NCBI GenBank assembly: GCA_037176905.1
Contig: JBBBWG010031009.1
Location: 25,827-46,711, forward strand
Direction of reading: 5' to 3'
Origin: Azolla pinnata
Lineage: Eukaryota; Streptophyta; Polypodiopsida; Salviniales; Salviniaceae
DNA length: 20,885 nucleotides
The position numbers and the translations under genes were made by a program. Under the pieces are notes generated by a model. The model saw nothing but the letters and a program-made list of their open reading frames with translations. It was not told the DNA's origin and did no database searches. Below, piece by piece: positions 19,777 through 20,885 of the stretch (the first letter of the stretch is position 1; each line of letters opens with the position of its first letter).

Positions 19777-20285
19777 AGAAGATTTAGCCTTGCCGTTGTA
19801 CACATTCTTATCTTGTATTACTTCTTCCCTGAGCGAAATTTTTGGTAGTTCTAGTAAAAATGCAAAACACCTTAAGAACTTCTCTTCCATGAGGCTGGTG
19901 AAACGTTTTCTTTGCTCTGAGCCCAGCTTACCGTTGTGATCATCCAGATGGTATTTTCAATCAGATTCAATCAGATTCATCTGATCGTCAAGGCCGTGAT
20001 AATAGCATGACAACAAATGGTAGATGGATATGGATCCACAGTTTGAGGGCATCATTTGTATCAGGATTCAGCAGGAGAGAGTGGATAAGATACCTTTGTG
20101 TAAGCATTAGATTCAGCTGGAAGGAAATTCGATCGGTTTTGTCTAACACTCTGTCCGATTGTGTACCTTCTTCAGGTGGTAGAAAGATCATTTTCTTGTG
20201 CCCGAAAGGGATTGCGGCGAAGCAAAACCACCTTGTGGCAAAGAGAGGGTTGGTTTTTGTGCATGGTGGGATTGTCTAAAAAAAA
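19777..20285 (+). other. NUP205: NUP205 3' UTR and downstream flank
   Basis: AATAAA at 19772-19777 overlaps the stop codon and is probably too early to serve alone. TTGTACACATT and TTGTATTAC at 19797-19820 offer UGUA-type plant elements; the poly(A) site cannot be fixed. AATCAGATTC occurs twice in tandem (19959-19978), and ATCAGA/TCTGAT with a 4-base loop (19970-19985) can form a small hairpin. The 90-codon open frame at 20007-20279 opens at a non-consensus start and shows no family motif, so I do not call it a gene. An A8 run lies at 20278-20285. Confidence 0.6.
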
Positions 20286-20289
20286 GTCC

Positions 20290-20434
20290 GGAGCAGTTGG
20301 TTAGTTGATGATGGTTCAGCAAAATTCAGTTTGGGTTTTTGGTTAAAAGATTTTTGCGAGGCTTAAAATGGCGGTATAACTGCAGGAAATGGGAATAGTG
20401 GTAGGTGTCGTGGGTTCGATTCCTACCATCTCCC
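20290..20434 (+). other. tRNA-like / tRNA-derived sequence with B box and hairpin
   Basis: GGTTCGATTCC at 20413-20423 is a perfect pol III B box. It sits in a T arm: GTGGG, loop TTCGATT, CCTAC (20410-20426, one G-T pair). CATCTCC (20427-20433) follows where a 3' acceptor strand would be. Upstream, GGAGCAG (20290-20296) could pair with it at five of seven positions and continues TTGGTTAG, like an A box and D loop. The A-to-B distance is about 120 bp, too long for an intron-less tRNA. No anticodon arm could be fitted. A rival fold pairs GGGAATAGTGGTAGG (20391-20405) with CCTACCATCTCCC (20422-20434). Best read as a tRNA pseudogene or a SINE-like remnant; a working tRNA is unlikely. Confidence 0.5.
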
Positions 20435-20460
20435 GATGGCTTCTACGGGTAAATCATACA

Positions 20461-20600
20461 GTGCGTACATACGTACATGCATACGTACATACGTACATGC
20501 CTACGCACATGCGTACATGCCTACGTACAAACGTACATGCCTACGCACATGCGTACATGCCTACGTACAAACGTACATGCCTACGTACAAACGTACATAC
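20461..20600. repeat. 20-bp tandem repeat with 4-bp sub-period
   Basis: Seven head-to-tail 20-mers start at 20461, 20481 and so on to 20581, for example CTACGCACATGCGTACATGC and CTACGTACAAACGTACATGC. The latter two alternate, giving a 40-bp higher-order unit (20501-20580). Underneath is a 4-bp rhythm of GTAC, ATGC and ATAC, which suggests growth from a tetranucleotide repeat. Confidence 0.93.
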
Positions 20601-20722
20601 ATACGCACCGACATACATGCATGCACACATGCATACATGCAATGCACGGCATGCAATACATGCCGACATACATGCATACATGCACATGCATACATACAGA
20701 CGCTCACACACAGGCAGAGAGG
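20601..20722. repeat. irregular ATGC/ACAT simple-sequence tract
   Basis: A mixture of ATACATGC, ATGCACAC and GCATGC words without a steady period, joining the 20-bp and 40-bp arrays. About 20,685-20,722 looks like a diverged copy of the 40-bp unit (ATACAGACGCTCACAC). Confidence 0.8.
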
Positions 20723-20885
20723 CATGCACACATACATGCATGCATAGATACAGACACTCGCACATGCACACATACATGCATGCATGGATACAGACACTCG
20801 CACATGCGCACATACATGCATGCATGGATACAGACACTCGCACATGCGCACATACATGCATGCATGGATACAGACACTCGCACAT
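20723..20885. repeat. 40-bp tandem repeat running off the window
   Basis: Unit starts TGCATGGATACAGACACTCG and continues CACATGCGCACATACATGCA. Copies start at 20741, 20781, 20821 and 20861 (partial), preceded by a half copy. The copies at 20781 and 20821 are identical; the one at 20741 differs at two bases (A for G). Long parts alternate purine and pyrimidine. The array is cut by the window end. Confidence 0.95.

Noticed and set aside
20007..20279. 90-codon + strand open frame downstream of NUP205
   Set aside because: No good start context, no recognised motif, and it lies in the 3' flank next to an A run.
20436..20885. Long Cys/His/Met-rich open frames on both strands
   Set aside because: They are translations of the 4-/20-/40-bp simple repeats, open in several frames at once because the repeat lacks stops. 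No coding evidence.
20461..20885. Regular repeats that might suggest a CRISPR array
   Set aside because: Units are directly adjacent with no unique spacers, and the genome is clearly a plant nuclear one.

Overview
The window is one large intron-rich plant gene with repeat-rich flanks. The coding exons, joined on the + strand, give a protein of about 1,916 residues. I recognise it as NUP205, the plant member of the Nup192/Nup205 family of nuclear pore inner-ring scaffold proteins. Similarity to the angiosperm protein as I remember it runs the whole length, from the N-terminal MVSRRHLL stretch to a final exon ending in ...IVLALQ-stop. GT-AG (once GC-AG) introns, a good Kozak context and plant-type family members point to a land plant. 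Forty-four introns averaging about 305 bp with AT-rich sequence suggest a seed-free plant, perhaps a moss, but the lineage is an inference.

Layout. 1-500: decaying ~119-bp tandem repeats that run up to the gene. 500-627: leader with a GAC/GAG and GCA trinucleotide tract. 628-19776: NUP205 in 45 coding exons, with introns from 63 to 2,179 bp. 19777-20285: 3' UTR and flank. 20290-20434: a tRNA-like or tRNA-derived sequence with a perfect B box and a hairpin. 20461-20885: 4-/20-/40-bp tandem repeats running off the end of the window.

There is no second gene I can support; the other reading frames are shadows, intron read-through or repeat artefacts. I see no new multi-gene system. The points worth a second look are inside the gene: a relic tandem duplication around exon 7 that left two or three dead exon copies in intron 6; a 72-nt GC-AG intron with no stop and a length divisible by three; an in-frame alternative acceptor in intron 18; a 63-nt intron with a weak donor that would truncate the protein if retained; and decayed duplications in other introns.

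Exon borders come from reading splice sites by eye, keeping the phase and comparing with the family from memory. The phase closes exactly across all 45 exons, which strongly supports the model; no transcript data were available.
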